64,000 bases of DNA from Bradyrhizobium uaiense (GCF_010811875.1 NZ_VKHP01000010.1:18992-82991); one strand, 5' to 3'; counted from the first letter of the stretch, positions 15,773-24,855 are shown. The notes: a model not told the origin generated them from the letters alone. Program-made: numbers and translations.

Positions 15773-16171
15773 TCATAGTACCAATTGCGTCTGGGTGACG
15801 ACGGCGACCAGCTTGCCGTCTTCGGTCTCAAGCCTGGTCTGCCAGACCTGGGTCCGCCGGCCCCGGTGCACCGGCGTCGCCGTCGCGATCACGGTGGTGC
15901 CCTCCTTGGCGCCGCCGATGAAGTTGGTCTTGCTCTCCAGCGTCGTGGTGCCCTTGGCGTCCTCAGGCAGGTTGATCACGGTGGCGGCGGCGCCAACCGA
16001 GTCCGCAAAGGCCATCACCGCGCCGCCGTGGATCGTGTTGCGGAGGGTGCAGAGGTCCGGCCGCACCAGCATTTTCGCGACCACGCGATCCTGGCCAGCC
16101 TCGGTGAACGTGACGCCCTTCAGTTCCGCAAACGGCATCTTCATCGACTGGATCTTTTCGAGCGGCGTCAT
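15773..16171 (-). CDS. PaaI-family hotdog-fold thioesterase
   Basis: A 132-residue hotdog thioesterase. I chose ATG 16171, with AGGGAG five bases upstream, over the GTG at 16177. The active-site helix motif is NTIHGGAVMAFADSVG, including the HGG..MA.AD signature of PaaI/HGG thioesterases that hydrolyse acyl- or aryl-CoA esters. The ending VAVVTQTQLVL is a typical terminal strand. It is an isolated gene and no phenylacetate pathway is nearby. Confidence 0.9.
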   Translation of the reverse strand: MTPLEKIQSMKMPFAELKGVTFTEAGQDRVVAKMLVRPDLCTLRNTIHGGAVMAFADSVGAAATVINLPEDAKGTTTLESKTNFIGGAKEGTTVIATATPVHRGRRTQVWQTRLETEDGKLVAVVTQTQLVL

Positions 16172-16319
16172 GGGCACTCCCTGCTTTGTGGCCGTCTTCG
16201 AGGTTTGGTGCCGGTATGATGGATTGCTCGATCGGGCCCGGCAATGACGTCCGAGGTAATGGCGACCATGACGTTATCGCCACCGTGACAATGTGCCGCC
16301 CAGCCTGCATACCTCGCCG

Positions 16320-17108
16320 ATGCGCGACTTCCCTCCCCGCCGGATCGTCTGCCTGACCGAAGAGACGGTCGAAACGCTCTATCTGCTCGGAGAACAAGAC
16401 CGCATCGTCGGCGTCTCAGGCTATGCGGTGCGGCCGCCGCAGGTGCGCCGCGAGAAGCCGCGCGTGTCCGCCTTCATATCCGCCGACATTCCGAAGATTC
16501 TGGCGCTCGACCCCGATCTGGTGCTCGCCTTCTCCGATCTGCAGGCCGACATCGTTGCCGATCTCGTCCGTGCCGGCGTCGCCGTCCATGTCTTCAACCA
16601 GCGTGACGTCGCCGGCATCCTGGCGATGATCCGCACCCTCGGCGCGATGGTCGACGCCGCCGATCGCGCCGGTGGGCTCGCGCAAAGCCTCGAGCAACGG
16701 CTGGCCGCGATTGCAGCCGCGCCGCGCCCGGGGCCGCGGCCAAAAGTCTATTTTGAGGAATGGGACGATCCGCTGATCAGCGGCATCGGGTGGGTCTCCG
16801 AACTGATCGAGATCGCGGGCGGCACGGACGCATTGCCGCACTTGCGCGCGCACAAGGCCGCCAAAGATCGCATCGTCACGCCGGATGCCGTGCGCGAGGC
16901 GATGCCCGACGTGATCCTGGCCTCCTGGTGCGGCAAGAAGGTCGTGCCAGACCGCATCCGCCAGCGCCCCGGCTGGAGCGACATTCCGGCTGTCCGCAAC
17001 GACCGCATCGTCGAGATCAAATCGCCGATCATCCTGCAGCCCGGCCCTGCTGCGCTGACCGATGGGCTCGATGCGATCGTCAAGGCGTTGTGGGCGCGGC
17101 ACCTTTGA
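16320..17108 (+). CDS. BtuF-like cobalamin/Fe-siderophore-binding-type protein without signal peptide
   Basis: A 262-residue type III substrate-binding fold protein from ATG 16320. It begins directly with RRIVCLTEETVETL, the first strand of the mature domain, so there is no export signal; an upstream GTG at 16293 adds only nine non-hydrophobic residues. The family pattern is clear: LGEQDRIVGVSGY, ILALDPDLVLAFSDLQADI, FNQRDVAGILAMI and DVILASWCGKK, ending PAALTDGLDAIVKAL. Members bind vitamin B12 or siderophores for ABC import, but there is no transporter gene here. It could be a cytoplasmic ligand-binding protein. Confidence 0.85.
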   Translation: MRDFPPRRIVCLTEETVETLYLLGEQDRIVGVSGYAVRPPQVRREKPRVSAFISADIPKILALDPDLVLAFSDLQADIVADLVRAGVAVHVFNQRDVAGILAMIRTLGAMVDAADRAGGLAQSLEQRLAAIAAAPRPGPRPKVYFEEWDDPLISGIGWVSELIEIAGGTDALPHLRAHKAAKDRIVTPDAVREAMPDVILASWCGKKVVPDRIRQRPGWSDIPAVRNDRIVEIKSPIILQPGPAALTDGLDAIVKALWARHL

Positions 17109-17153
17109 TTGCTCGCCGCAGTCACTATGAGGCTTCGGGATAACGCTCGTTGC

Positions 17154-18374
17154 TCACGTCACCGCATTCACGACCTGATATTCTTGCCGGCGCCACACCT
17201 CGCCATTGATCACCTCCTCAATGATCCCGGCGGCCTTCAGCACCTCGGCTTCGCCGATATAGAGCGGCGTGATCCCGAACCGCATGATGTCCGGCGCCCG
17301 GAAGTCGCCGATCACGCCGCGGGCAATCAGCGCCTGCATGGCGGCATACCCGCCGGCGAAGGCGAAGGAAACCTGCGAGCCGCGCTGCGCATGCGCCCGC
17401 GGCGTTACCAGCCTCAGCGACGGACAGCGTCGTGCGATCTCAGCAATCAGCAAGTCGCCGAGCGCGAGTGAGCGCGCGCGGACTTCGCCAATATCGACCC
17501 GATCCCAGATGTCGAGCGATGCCTCCAGCGCGGCCATCGCCAGCACCGGCGGTGTGCCGACACGCATGCGCTCGACGCCATCAGCAGGTTGATAGCCGAG
17601 GTCGAAAGCGAACGGCTTTGCGTGCCCCATCCAGCCCGACAACGCAGCGCGCGCCTGATCAGCATGCCGGGGCGCGACGTAGAGGAAGGCCGGAGCGCCG
17701 GGGCCCGCGTTGAGATATTTGTAGGTGCAGCCGGCTGCGAAATCGACGCCGACGCCGGCAAGATCGACAGGCAGCGCGCCGGCCGAATGCGCGAGATCCC
17801 AGACCGTGACGATGCCGAGCGCATGCGCCTTCGCGGTCAGGGTCCGCATGTCGTGGCGACGGCCGGTGCGGTAGTCGACCTCAGTCAAATAGAGCACCGC
17901 AATCTCGTCCGACAGCGATGGCTCGACCTCCTCCGGGGCCGTCAGCCGCAATTGATGTCCACGCCCGAGCGTGGCGATCAGCCCTTCCGCCATATAGAGA
18001 TCGGTCGGGAAATTACCCGTATCGGACAGAACGACCTTGCGCTCCTGGTTCATCTCGAGCGCGGCCGCAAGCGCCTGATAAACTTTGAGCGACAACGTAT
18101 CGCCGATCATCACCGTGCCTGGAGCGGCGCCGATCAGGCGAGCGAGGCGGTCGCCAACGCGACGCGGCTGCACGTACCAGCCAGCGCTGTTCCAGGCGCG
18201 AATGAGTTCATCGCCCCACTCGGCCGTGATGACATGCGCAACGCGTTCGGCAACGGCCGTTGGCAGCGCACCGAGCGAGTTGCCGTCGAGATAGATGACA
18301 TCAGCGGGCAGATGGAACATTGCCTTGGTGTCGTCGTAGACGCGCAATTGCGATTTCGCTTCGATCATGGCCAT
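17154..18374 (-). CDS. kynU: Kynureninase
   Basis: A 406-residue PLP enzyme that cleaves kynurenine to anthranilate and alanine. Diagnostic segments are YLDGNSLGALP near the N-terminus, the PLP-lysine motif TYKYLNAGPGAP (K219), VWDLAHSAGALP with the conserved aspartate, and the C-terminal GDFRAPDIMRFGITPLY. Length is normal for KynU. It starts 4 bases after the kynA stop, so the two are in one operon. A second ATG two codons later is an alternative start. Anthranilate made here can go to tryptophan synthesis or be degraded further. Confidence 0.96.
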   Translation of the reverse strand: MAMIEAKSQLRVYDDTKAMFHLPADVIYLDGNSLGALPTAVAERVAHVITAEWGDELIRAWNSAGWYVQPRRVGDRLARLIGAAPGTVMIGDTLSLKVYQALAAALEMNQERKVVLSDTGNFPTDLYMAEGLIATLGRGHQLRLTAPEEVEPSLSDEIAVLYLTEVDYRTGRRHDMRTLTAKAHALGIVTVWDLAHSAGALPVDLAGVGVDFAAGCTYKYLNAGPGAPAFLYVAPRHADQARAALSGWMGHAKPFAFDLGYQPADGVERMRVGTPPVLAMAALEASLDIWDRVDIGEVRARSLALGDLLIAEIARRCPSLRLVTPRAHAQRGSQVSFAFAGGYAAMQALIARGVIGDFRAPDIMRFGITPLYIGEAEVLKAAGIIEEVINGEVWRRQEYQVVNAVT

Positions 18375-18378
18375 TCGC

Positions 18379-19218
18379 TCAGAGGATGGTACGGACGCGC
18401 CACAGTTCAGGAAACAGCTCGACCTCGAGCATCCGCTTCAGATAGCTGACCCCATCGGTGCCGCCAGTGCCGCGCTTGAAGCCGATGACGCGCTCCACCG
18501 TCGTCACGTGATTGAAGCGCCATCGACGAAAATAATCTTCGAAGTCGACCAGTTTCTCGGCGAGCTCGTAGAGCGTCCAGTTGGCTTCGGGAGCTTCATA
18601 GACGCGGCGCCAGGCTTGCATCACGCCCTCGTCGAAGTGATGGGTGTCGTGGACGTCGCGTGACAGGACGGTCACGGGCATGGTGAGCCCCTTGCGGTCG
18701 GCAAACCGGAGCACCTCGTCATAAAGGCTCGGCGTCGCAAGCTCGGTCTTGAGCAAAGCCACCACCTCGGGGGCATGCGCGTGCGGTTTCAACATCGCCT
18801 CATTGCGATTGCCGAGCAGATACTCGATCAGCCGGTATTGATACGACTGGAAGCCAGAGGATTGACCCAGCCTCGAACGGAAATGGGTGTACTCGCTGGG
18901 CGTCATGGTACGTAGCACATCCCAGGCATTGTTCAGCTGCTCGAAGATGCGGGAGACACGCGCGAGCATCTTCATCGCCGGCGACACATCTTCGCGGGCG
19001 ATGGCGTGACGGGCGGCACGGAGCTCGTGGATGGCGAGCCGCATCCACAGTTCGGAGGTTTGATGCTGGATGATGAAAAGCATCTCGTCGTGCGCCTCCG
19101 AAATCGGATGCTGGGCGCCAAGCAGTGCATCGAGCCGCAGGTAGTCGCCATACGACATTTTCCGGGCGAAATCGGTCTCGGCGCCCTCGACCGCGGGATC
19201 GTAGTGGCTGCTGCTCAT
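18379..19218 (-). CDS. kynA: Tryptophan 2,3-dioxygenase
   Basis: A 279-residue haem dioxygenase that opens the indole ring of tryptophan to give N-formylkynurenine. ATG 19218 is preceded by GAGAGGA. Family motifs include [28 protein letters not shown] with the haem-region histidine, [17 protein letters not shown], and the C-terminal [14 protein letters not shown]. It lies in the middle of a three-gene operon for conversion of tryptophan to anthranilate, 28 bases after the formamidase gene. Confidence 0.97.
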   Translation of the reverse strand: MSSSHYDPAVEGAETDFARKMSYGDYLRLDALLGAQHPISEAHDEMLFIIQHQTSELWMRLAIHELRAARHAIAREDVSPAMKMLARVSRIFEQLNNAWDVLRTMTPSEYTHFRSRLGQSSGFQSYQYRLIEYLLGNRNEAMLKPHAHAPEVVALLKTELATPSLYDEVLRFADRKGLTMPVTVLSRDVHDTHHFDEGVMQAWRRVYEAPEANWTLYELAEKLVDFEDYFRRWRFNHVTTVERVIGFKRGTGGTDGVSYLKRMLEVELFPELWRVRTIL

Positions 19219-19246
19219 GACACATCCTCTCGATCGATCCACTGCC

Positions 19247-20056
19247 TCAAACAAGGCCCAGAAGACGCCTCGTGATGGCAGAGGATGGATCCTTCAGCCC
19301 ATCGACAACAGTAAAATGGTTATGCCCGGGGTCGACGACGAGGTGCGTGGGCACGTCGAATCCAGTCCAGATGTTGGCCATCAGCTCTGCCTGACGGATA
19401 AACTCGGGTCGTTCGCTACCGCCGACCCAGGTGGTAAGCGGCGACTTGCCCCGTGGCAGATGCAAGGCGGCGCTTTCGAGCGCTGCCTCGCCCATGTTCA
19501 TCCGGAGCGTCTCGTTCATCACGGTCTTCAGGAGCGGTCGCAGGTCGTGCAGACCGCTGATTGACAGCGTCGCCGCGATCCTGTCGTAGACCTCAGGTTC
19601 GAGAAGGCCGTCGTCGCACAGCATGCGCGTAACGAGATGGCCGCCTGCGGAATGGCCGGCCAATCGAATAGGCCCCGAGACCTGGGCGGCAGCCGAGGCA
19701 ATCGCGACCGCAATCTCGGTCGTGATGTCGGAGATGCGCACGGCCGGTGTCAGCGTGTAGCTTGGCAGCGCCACCGTCCAGCCGTGGCTTCGCGCGCCCT
19801 CCGCGAGGTCGGTCCATGACGATTTATCGAAGCGCATCCAATAACCGCCATGCACGAAGACGACGAGACCCTTGCTGTCGCCGTCCGGCAAGACCAAGTC
19901 GAGACGCTGCCGCTCTTCGGATCCATAAGCGATGTCCGGCCTGAATGATTTGAGTCTGGCGCGATAGGCGGCCGCGCGCTTCGCCCACCGCGCCGGCAGC
20001 TCGTCCGAACCCGGCACGTGGGCCGAATTGGCGTAGGCATCATCCCAATCGCGCAT
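19247..20056 (-). CDS. Alpha/beta-hydrolase, probable kynurenine formamidase (AFMID type)
   Basis: A 269-residue alpha/beta-hydrolase with the HGGYW oxyanion motif (69-73), nucleophile serine in GHSAGG (S136), and a late histidine in [10 protein letters not shown]. This HGGYW form is typical of AFMID-like arylformamidases, which hydrolyse N-formylkynurenine to kynurenine. It is unrelated in fold to the cyclase-type KynB found in many bacteria. Its place as first gene of the formamidase-kynA-kynU operon strongly supports the role. The 250 bases upstream presumably hold the operon promoter; no clear operator was recognised. Confidence 0.85.
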   Translation of the reverse strand: MRDWDDAYANSAHVPGSDELPARWAKRAAAYRARLKSFRPDIAYGSEERQRLDLVLPDGDSKGLVVFVHGGYWMRFDKSSWTDLAEGARSHGWTVALPSYTLTPAVRISDITTEIAVAIASAAAQVSGPIRLAGHSAGGHLVTRMLCDDGLLEPEVYDRIAATLSISGLHDLRPLLKTVMNETLRMNMGEAALESAALHLPRGKSPLTTWVGGSERPEFIRQAELMANIWTGFDVPTHLVVDPGHNHFTVVDGLKDPSSAITRRLLGLV

Positions 20057-20310
20057 CGTGGCTCTCCGAGGATTCGCCGTCGATCGGACGCCACTCTGCC
20101 ACCGGCGGGGTTGTTCGCCCAGCCCTTATTTGAAGCTTAAAGCATCGGGATCGCTTTTCAGGCAAGTGGTCGATTGGGCCGCGGGTTCCATTCGCCTCTC
20201 CCGATTGCGGAGGCCAGCGGCGCGCCGGGCTCTCTCCACTCGGGCAATGTTCCTCGCCCGAGCCCCCCGGCAAACGGAGCGATAGCGCGCCGAGCCCGCA
20301 ACACAAAAGG

Positions 20311-21588
20311 CTACGCCTTCTCCACCCCGCACCATTCCGCGATGAACAGCGCCATGGCCTTGGTCGCTTTCCGCAGCGAGTCCAGCTCGACATATTCGTT
20401 GAAGCCATGCATCGCCGCGCCGCTGGCGCCGAAGCAAAGGCTCGGGATGTCGTGGTTCAGGCCGTAGAAGCGCGTGTCGGTCAGCGCGGTGAAGGCGCGA
20501 TCTTCCACTGCGCCGCCATAGACCGCCTGATGCGCCTTGGCGAAGGCGGCCTCCGGCGCCTCGGAATTCACCAGCTCGTAGCCTTCCGACAGGAAGCCCG
20601 ACCATTCCACCTGCGGCGGATTGTTGGAGAGGAAGCGATGATCGCGCGCCGCCGCCGACACGCAGGCCAGAATCTCCTTCTGGCATTCGGCGATCGACCA
20701 GCCCGGCAGCACCGCAATCCGGCAGTCGACGTCGCACCAGGCCGGCACGCTGGAGGCCCAGTCGCCGCCCTTGATGATGCCGGGATTGAAGTTGATCGGA
20801 TGATTGACGTCCTTGAAATGCTTGTCGGCCTTGGCGCGCTCGTTCCAGGCGATCTCGAGCTTCTCCAGCGCGTGCACCAGATGATACGCCGCCATGATCG
20901 CGTTCGAGCCGGCTCCGGCCTCGAACACATGCACCGGGAAGCCGCGCACCTTCAGGCGGAACCAGATCACGCCGACCTGCGAGCGGATCATCTTGCCGTT
21001 GGTCGGCTCCGGGATGAAGCAGGCATCGGCGCGATAGCCGCGCTGCAAGGTCGAGAGCGCGCCGACGCCGGTGCTCTCTTCCTCGATCACGGACTGGAAG
21101 TGAATCCGCGCTGTCGGCCTCAGCCCGGCCTTCTTGATCGCATCCAGCGCATAGAGAGCGGCGATGGTGCCGGACTTCATGTCGCAGGCGCCGCGGCCGT
21201 ACATCCTGCCGTCCTTGATGACGGGCGAGAACGGCGGCGTCTCCCACATCTCCACCGGGCCGGTCGGCACCACGTCGCAGTGGCCCTGCAGGATCAGCGA
21301 TTTGCCGGCGTTGGTGGCCGGACGGTAGGTACCCACCACCGTGCGGGCCTTGGAGAAATCATGCTCGATCGGGCCGAAGCCGCGCAGGTCCTTCAGCTCG
21401 TCGAGATTGATGTGCCAGTCGTCGACCTCGTAGCCGCGCTCGCGCAGGAGATCGGCGATCATGTCCTGGCACGGCCCCTCGGCGCCGCGGGTCGAGGGGA
21501 TCGCGACGAAAGCCTGCGTCGTCGCAAGCTGCGCATCGAATCCTTCGTCAACGGCGCTGAGGATTCGTTGTTGCGTCTCGGCAGTCAT
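20311..21588 (-). CDS. ArgE/DapE-family deacylase (M20 metallopeptidase family)
   Basis: A 425-residue di-zinc amidohydrolase. ATG 21588 has GGAG seven bases upstream. The metal-site motifs are GHCDVVP (H and D), GRGACDMKSG (bridging aspartate) and IEEESTG (general-base glutamate and ligand). A late FGASGAAMHGFNEYV segment supplies the last histidine. The family includes acetylornithine and succinyl-diaminopimelate deacylases and many enzymes of unknown specificity. This gene is not in an arginine or lysine operon, so I leave the substrate open. Confidence 0.9.
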   Translation of the reverse strand: MTAETQQRILSAVDEGFDAQLATTQAFVAIPSTRGAEGPCQDMIADLLRERGYEVDDWHINLDELKDLRGFGPIEHDFSKARTVVGTYRPATNAGKSLILQGHCDVVPTGPVEMWETPPFSPVIKDGRMYGRGACDMKSGTIAALYALDAIKKAGLRPTARIHFQSVIEEESTGVGALSTLQRGYRADACFIPEPTNGKMIRSQVGVIWFRLKVRGFPVHVFEAGAGSNAIMAAYHLVHALEKLEIAWNERAKADKHFKDVNHPINFNPGIIKGGDWASSVPAWCDVDCRIAVLPGWSIAECQKEILACVSAAARDHRFLSNNPPQVEWSGFLSEGYELVNSEAPEAAFAKAHQAVYGGAVEDRAFTALTDTRFYGLNHDIPSLCFGASGAAMHGFNEYVELDSLRKATKAMALFIAEWCGVEKA

Positions 21589-21642
21589 GCGGTGGCTCCA
21601 TCGGGAAAGGCAGAAAGGTGGGAGCCGCAACGTAACCTGATT

Positions 21643-22368
21643 TCACTCAGCGGGGTATTGCGCAAAATAGGCATCCCGCAATGCATCTTCGAGCAGACGG
21701 CCTTCCGAATAGCCATCGAGCGTCGCAGGCCGCGTCACGCCGTCGAGCAGCCGCGGACACGGCTCGGGCGCACCGAGCACGGTGCGCACCGGAATGCGCT
21801 CGGCATAGATCGGCAACTCGTAATCCTCATCCTCGTCGGCGACGCCCTTGGCGCGCACCTTCGCCGAGGCCTCCTCGATCTCCATCGCGATGAACGAGGT
21901 CGCCTTGATCTCCTGCTTGTTGCTGGCGCGCAGGCCCGCGGTGCGCTCGGGAAAGAAGCGATCGACCATCGCGACGATCGCCCGCTCCTTCTCTGCGGGA
22001 TCGGTGACGAGATAGGCGGAGCCGAACGCCATCACCGCGCGATAGTCGGCCGAATGGTTGAAGCCGCAGCGCGCCAACACCAGACTGTCGAGATGGGCGA
22101 CCGTCAGGCAGACGGGCTGGCCCTCGGACTGGTTCTCCAGCATCCGGCTCGCGCTCGAGCCGTGCCAGTAGAGCTTGGTGCCTTCGCGCCAGAAGAAGGT
22201 CGGCGTGCAATAGGGCTGGCCGTCGATCACATAGGAGACGTGGCATAGCATCGAGGCGTCCAGGATCTTGTGGACGGTGGCGTGGTCGTAGAAGCCGCGA
22301 TCGTGGCGGCGCTTGACCCGGTTGCGGGGCGATAGGGGATAGGACGGAGTGGACGCGCCTTCGGTCAC
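21643..22368 (-). CDS. Pyridoxamine 5'-phosphate oxidase-family flavoprotein
   Basis: A split-barrel FMN-binding protein of about 241 residues. I chose GTG 22368 because GAGG lies six bases upstream and the family-like sequence SPRNRVKRRHDRG follows closely; ATG 22416 would add 16 residues and cover a palindrome that looks regulatory. Family features are VSYVIDGQPYCTPTFFWREG, KLYWHGS, and VCLTVAHLDSLVLAR, resembling the FMN-binding half of NimA/PPOX-like proteins. It diverges from a MocR regulator, a frequent pairing in which the regulator senses PLP. The enzymatic role is unknown. Confidence 0.85.
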   Translation of the reverse strand: MTEGASTPSYPLSPRNRVKRRHDRGFYDHATVHKILDASMLCHVSYVIDGQPYCTPTFFWREGTKLYWHGSSASRMLENQSEGQPVCLTVAHLDSLVLARCGFNHSADYRAVMAFGSAYLVTDPAEKERAIVAMVDRFFPERTAGLRASNKQEIKATSFIAMEIEEASAKVRAKGVADEDEDYELPIYAERIPVRTVLGAPEPCPRLLDGVTRPATLDGYSEGRLLEDALRDAYFAQYPAE

Positions 22369-22384
22369 GGTGAGCCTCGCGAAA

Positions 22385-22401
22385 TCTGGAATATGTCCAG
22401 A
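22385..22401. promoter_or_regulatory. Palindrome in the PPOX/MocR divergent region, candidate MocR operator
   Basis: A perfect inverted repeat TCTGGA-N5-TCCAGA lies between the two divergent genes, 40 bases before the MocR start and 17 bases before the favoured PPOX start. MocR regulators usually bind repeats in such divergent intervals. The assignment is inferred from position and symmetry only. Confidence 0.45.
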
Positions 22402-22440
22402 GTTGTAGCTGTTCATTTGGTCTGCGATAGTGCCAATTCC

Positions 22441-23955
22441 ATGCGAAAAATTCCGACCAATTCCCGCAGGCCCGCGGCACGCAAGCCGGAGCTGCCGCTC
22501 GACCTCACCGGCCCGCATGTGACGGCGGGCGCGGCCTCGCAGCAGCGGCTCTATCAGGCGCTGTGCCACACCATCGTCGGCGGCCTCGTCAAGCCGGGCG
22601 AGCCGCTGCCGCCGTCGCGCACACTCGCCAGGCAGACCGGCTTTCGCCGCAACGCCGTCACCACGGCCTATGAGCGGCTGATCGCCGACGGCTTTGCGGT
22701 GGCAACCACCGGCTCCGGCACCTTCGTCGCCGCGCGCATTCCGGCGCAGGCCGGCGCGCCGCGGCGTGCCAGGATCGAGATCGAGCCGCCGCAGCACAAT
22801 GCGCTGTCGCTCGGCTGCACCCATATCGATGAGCGCGCGTTGCAGCGCTTCCGCGCCTTTGCCGGCCGCAGGCTGCGCGCCTTCGGTTCCGAGCACCTGC
22901 ACTATGGCGATCCCCGCGGCAGCAGCGAGCTGCGCGCCGCGATATCGGACCATCTGCTGTCGGCGCGCGGGCTGCGCTGCGACCCCGACCAGATCATGTT
23001 GGCGTCGGGCACGCTGCATGCGCTGCGTATCGTGTTGGGGGCTATCCTCAAGCCGGGCGACCAGGTCTGGTGCGAGGACCCTGGCTATCCGGCTGCGCGG
23101 CGCGCGATCGAGCATTGCGGCTATCGCCCGGTGTCGGTGCCGGTCGATGCCTCGGGCATGCGCGTCGACAAGGGCCGCGCGTCCGCGCCGAGCGCGCGCG
23201 CCGCCTACGTCACACCATCGCACCAGTTTCCGCTCGGTGTGCAGATGTCGATGCCGCGCCGGCTTGAATTGCTCGACTGGGCCATGGATGCCGGCGCCTT
23301 CGTGTTCGAGGACGATTACGACAGCGAGTTCCGCTATGACGGCGCGCCGCTGTTGTCGCTCGCGGGCATCGATCATTTGCGGCGTGTGATCTACATGGGC
23401 ACGTTTGCAAAGACGCTGTTTCCGGGATTGCGGATCGGTTACTGCGCCCTGCCCGAGGCCTTGATCGGTCCGGTGACGGCAGCGCGCGCCGCGCTCGATC
23501 GCTTCCCCGGCACGCTGATGGAAGGCGCGGTCGCCGACATGCTGAACTCCGGCGCCTTCGCCGCCAATCTGCGCAAGGCGCGCAAGCTTTATCGCGAGGC
23601 GCGCGACGTGTTGGCGTCGACGCTTCAGAATGCATCCGAAGGCGAGCTCACAGTCCCCGTGCCGTCGCAGGGCCTGCACCTCGTGGCGCGGCTCGATCCT
23701 TCGACCGATCCGCTTGTGGCCGCGCAGGCCAAGGCGGCCGCCGGCGTCGGCGGCTGGCTGCTCGCCGAGACCTATCATCGCGCGCGTCCACTGCCTGGCT
23801 TCGTGCTGGGATTTTCCGGTCATCCGGTTCCGCAACTCGTCGCGTCGGCGGAACAGCTGGCGAAGACAACGCTGACTGCGCTGCGCGCGACGCGCAAGAT
23901 ATCTGTCAAGCCAGCCGCCAGGCTGCCACGCTCTAGGAGAATCGCAGCCGCCTGA
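22441..23955 (+). CDS. MocR-family (GntR-aminotransferase) transcriptional regulator
   Basis: About 504 residues from ATG 22441. A GntR-type winged helix covers about residues 35-100 (LYQALCHTIVGG, PLPPSRTLARQTGFRRNAV, GSGTFVAAR). A class I aminotransferase-like domain follows from about 120 to 480, with HYGDPRGSSELR, FEDDYDSEFRY, and the PLP lysine in GTFAKTLFPGLRIGY. MocR proteins use PLP or a PLP-amino acid adduct as effector. The divergent PPOX-family gene suggests control of vitamin B6-related metabolism (PdxR-like), but I cannot separate this from other MocR subgroups. Confidence 0.9.
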   Translation: MRKIPTNSRRPAARKPELPLDLTGPHVTAGAASQQRLYQALCHTIVGGLVKPGEPLPPSRTLARQTGFRRNAVTTAYERLIADGFAVATTGSGTFVAARIPAQAGAPRRARIEIEPPQHNALSLGCTHIDERALQRFRAFAGRRLRAFGSEHLHYGDPRGSSELRAAISDHLLSARGLRCDPDQIMLASGTLHALRIVLGAILKPGDQVWCEDPGYPAARRAIEHCGYRPVSVPVDASGMRVDKGRASAPSARAAYVTPSHQFPLGVQMSMPRRLELLDWAMDAGAFVFEDDYDSEFRYDGAPLLSLAGIDHLRRVIYMGTFAKTLFPGLRIGYCALPEALIGPVTAARAALDRFPGTLMEGAVADMLNSGAFAANLRKARKLYREARDVLASTLQNASEGELTVPVPSQGLHLVARLDPSTDPLVAAQAKAAAGVGGWLLAETYHRARPLPGFVLGFSGHPVPQLVASAEQLAKTTLTALRATRKISVKPAARLPRSRRIAAA

Positions 23956-24001
23956 CTAAGGTCGCCCCCGTTCAGTCAGTGTCCGCTTACGGAGATACCG
24001 G

Positions 24002-24151
24002 ATGCCCAATCGGAACGTCCTGTATCTCGTGATCGGCGCGCTGGTCGTGATCGCAGGCATGCTCGGCTACAATCTTTATCAGGCGAAGAAGCAGCCCGAA
24101 GGCCTGCAGATCAATGTCGGCCCGGATGGGGTCAAGATCCAGAACAAGTGA
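24002..24151 (+). CDS. Single-pass small membrane protein (49 aa)
   Basis: ATG at 24002 (CGGAGA site upstream) opens a 49-codon frame beginning MPNRNVLYLVIGALVVIAG. One hydrophobic segment (residues 7-25) is followed by a positively charged QAKKQPEG and a short C-terminal tail ending VKIQNK. It looks like an N-terminally anchored peptide. Its stop lies at the ribosome site of the next gene, so both are probably one transcript. Function unknown. Confidence 0.6.
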   Translation: MPNRNVLYLVIGALVVIAGMLGYNLYQAKKQPEGLQINVGPDGVKIQNK

Positions 24152-24162
24152 AGGAGGCCGCG

Positions 24163-24408
24163 ATGCCGCGCATCGGATTGGTCGCGCTGGTCAGCGCCGC
24201 AGCACTTGGCGCGATGGCTCACTCCGCCGTCGCGGAGCAATCCTACATGCGCGAGGGCGACATCGTCGACCTCCGGGTCGGTCAGCGCGTCCTCGTCGAT
24301 GACGGCTCGTGCCCGGCCGGGCAGATCAAGCAGGTCATCGGCGCCAAGCTGAGCCAGAACGGCGTGGTGCGGACCCTCAGCTGCGTGCCGCGCCTCGCCA
24401 AAAAATAA
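24163..24408 (+). CDS. Small secreted protein, DUF6719-like
   Basis: An 81-residue protein with an AAGGAGG site five bases before ATG 24163. A signal peptide (MPRIGLVALVSAAALGAMAH, cleavage near AVAEQ) precedes a short mature part with RVLVDDGSCPAGQIKQVIG and a second cysteine in LSCVPR; the two cysteines likely form a disulphide. The VDDG.CP.GQIK pattern recalls small rhizobial proteins classed as DUF6719. That match is from memory. Function unknown. Confidence 0.75.
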   Translation: MPRIGLVALVSAAALGAMAHSAVAEQSYMREGDIVDLRVGQRVLVDDGSCPAGQIKQVIGAKLSQNGVVRTLSCVPRLAKK

Positions 24409-24459
24409 CGCCCCGCTTCCGCGAGGCGCGCCTGCATCGTCATTGCATCAACACGCCGC

Positions 24460-24855
24460 TCAGTTCGAGATCGGCTCGAACATGCATTGCAGCGTCGGCT
24501 TGGCGATCTTGGTGAAGGTCGGGCCGATCTCGCTTTGCTTGGACGACGGCACCCAATCGGTCTCGATCGTCGGCACACCGGTCTCGCTGATGCCGCGCAG
24601 CAGCGCCTGGCGGAGATCTGGATCATCCACCGTCGCAGCGGCATGATCATGCAGGCAGCCGCACACGGCCTCGGGATGCGCCCAGCGGCCGAGCATATGC
24701 GGCGCGCATTGGCGGACGAATTCGTCGCGCGGTTCAGGCGCCCGGTACAGCGACCGGATCTGCATCGACTCGAGCGGGAGTTGGGATTGGGCTTGCGCGG
24801 AACCCGCCAGAACAAGCGATGCCAACATCGCGGCGGAACAGATACGGAGCAACAT
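24460..24855 (-). CDS. Secreted hypothetical protein (131 aa)
   Basis: A 131-residue protein with a clear signal peptide (MLLRICSAAMLASLVLAGSA, cleavage near AQAQS). The mature part has four cysteines, including CAPH and CGCLHDH, and ends TLQCMFEPISN. The CGC..D motif recalls small periplasmic proteins of rhizobia but not a named family. A ribosome site (AAAGGCT) is present. It converges with the DUF6719-like gene. Function unknown. Confidence 0.7.
   Translation of the reverse strand: MLLRICSAAMLASLVLAGSAQAQSQLPLESMQIRSLYRAPEPRDEFVRQCAPHMLGRWAHPEAVCGCLHDHAAATVDDPDLRQALLRGISETGVPTIETDWVPSSKQSEIGPTFTKIAKPTLQCMFEPISN

Noticed and set aside
20407..22248. 613-codon plus-strand frame over the ArgE/DapE and PPOX genes
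   Set aside because: Antisense shadow. Composition is Arg/His/Gly-rich with no family features, while the minus-strand genes have full motifs.
22417..23835. Upstream extension of the PPOX frame across the whole MocR gene
   Set aside because: The added 470 or so residues are antisense to MocR and have no domain; a normal start with a ribosome site exists at 22368.
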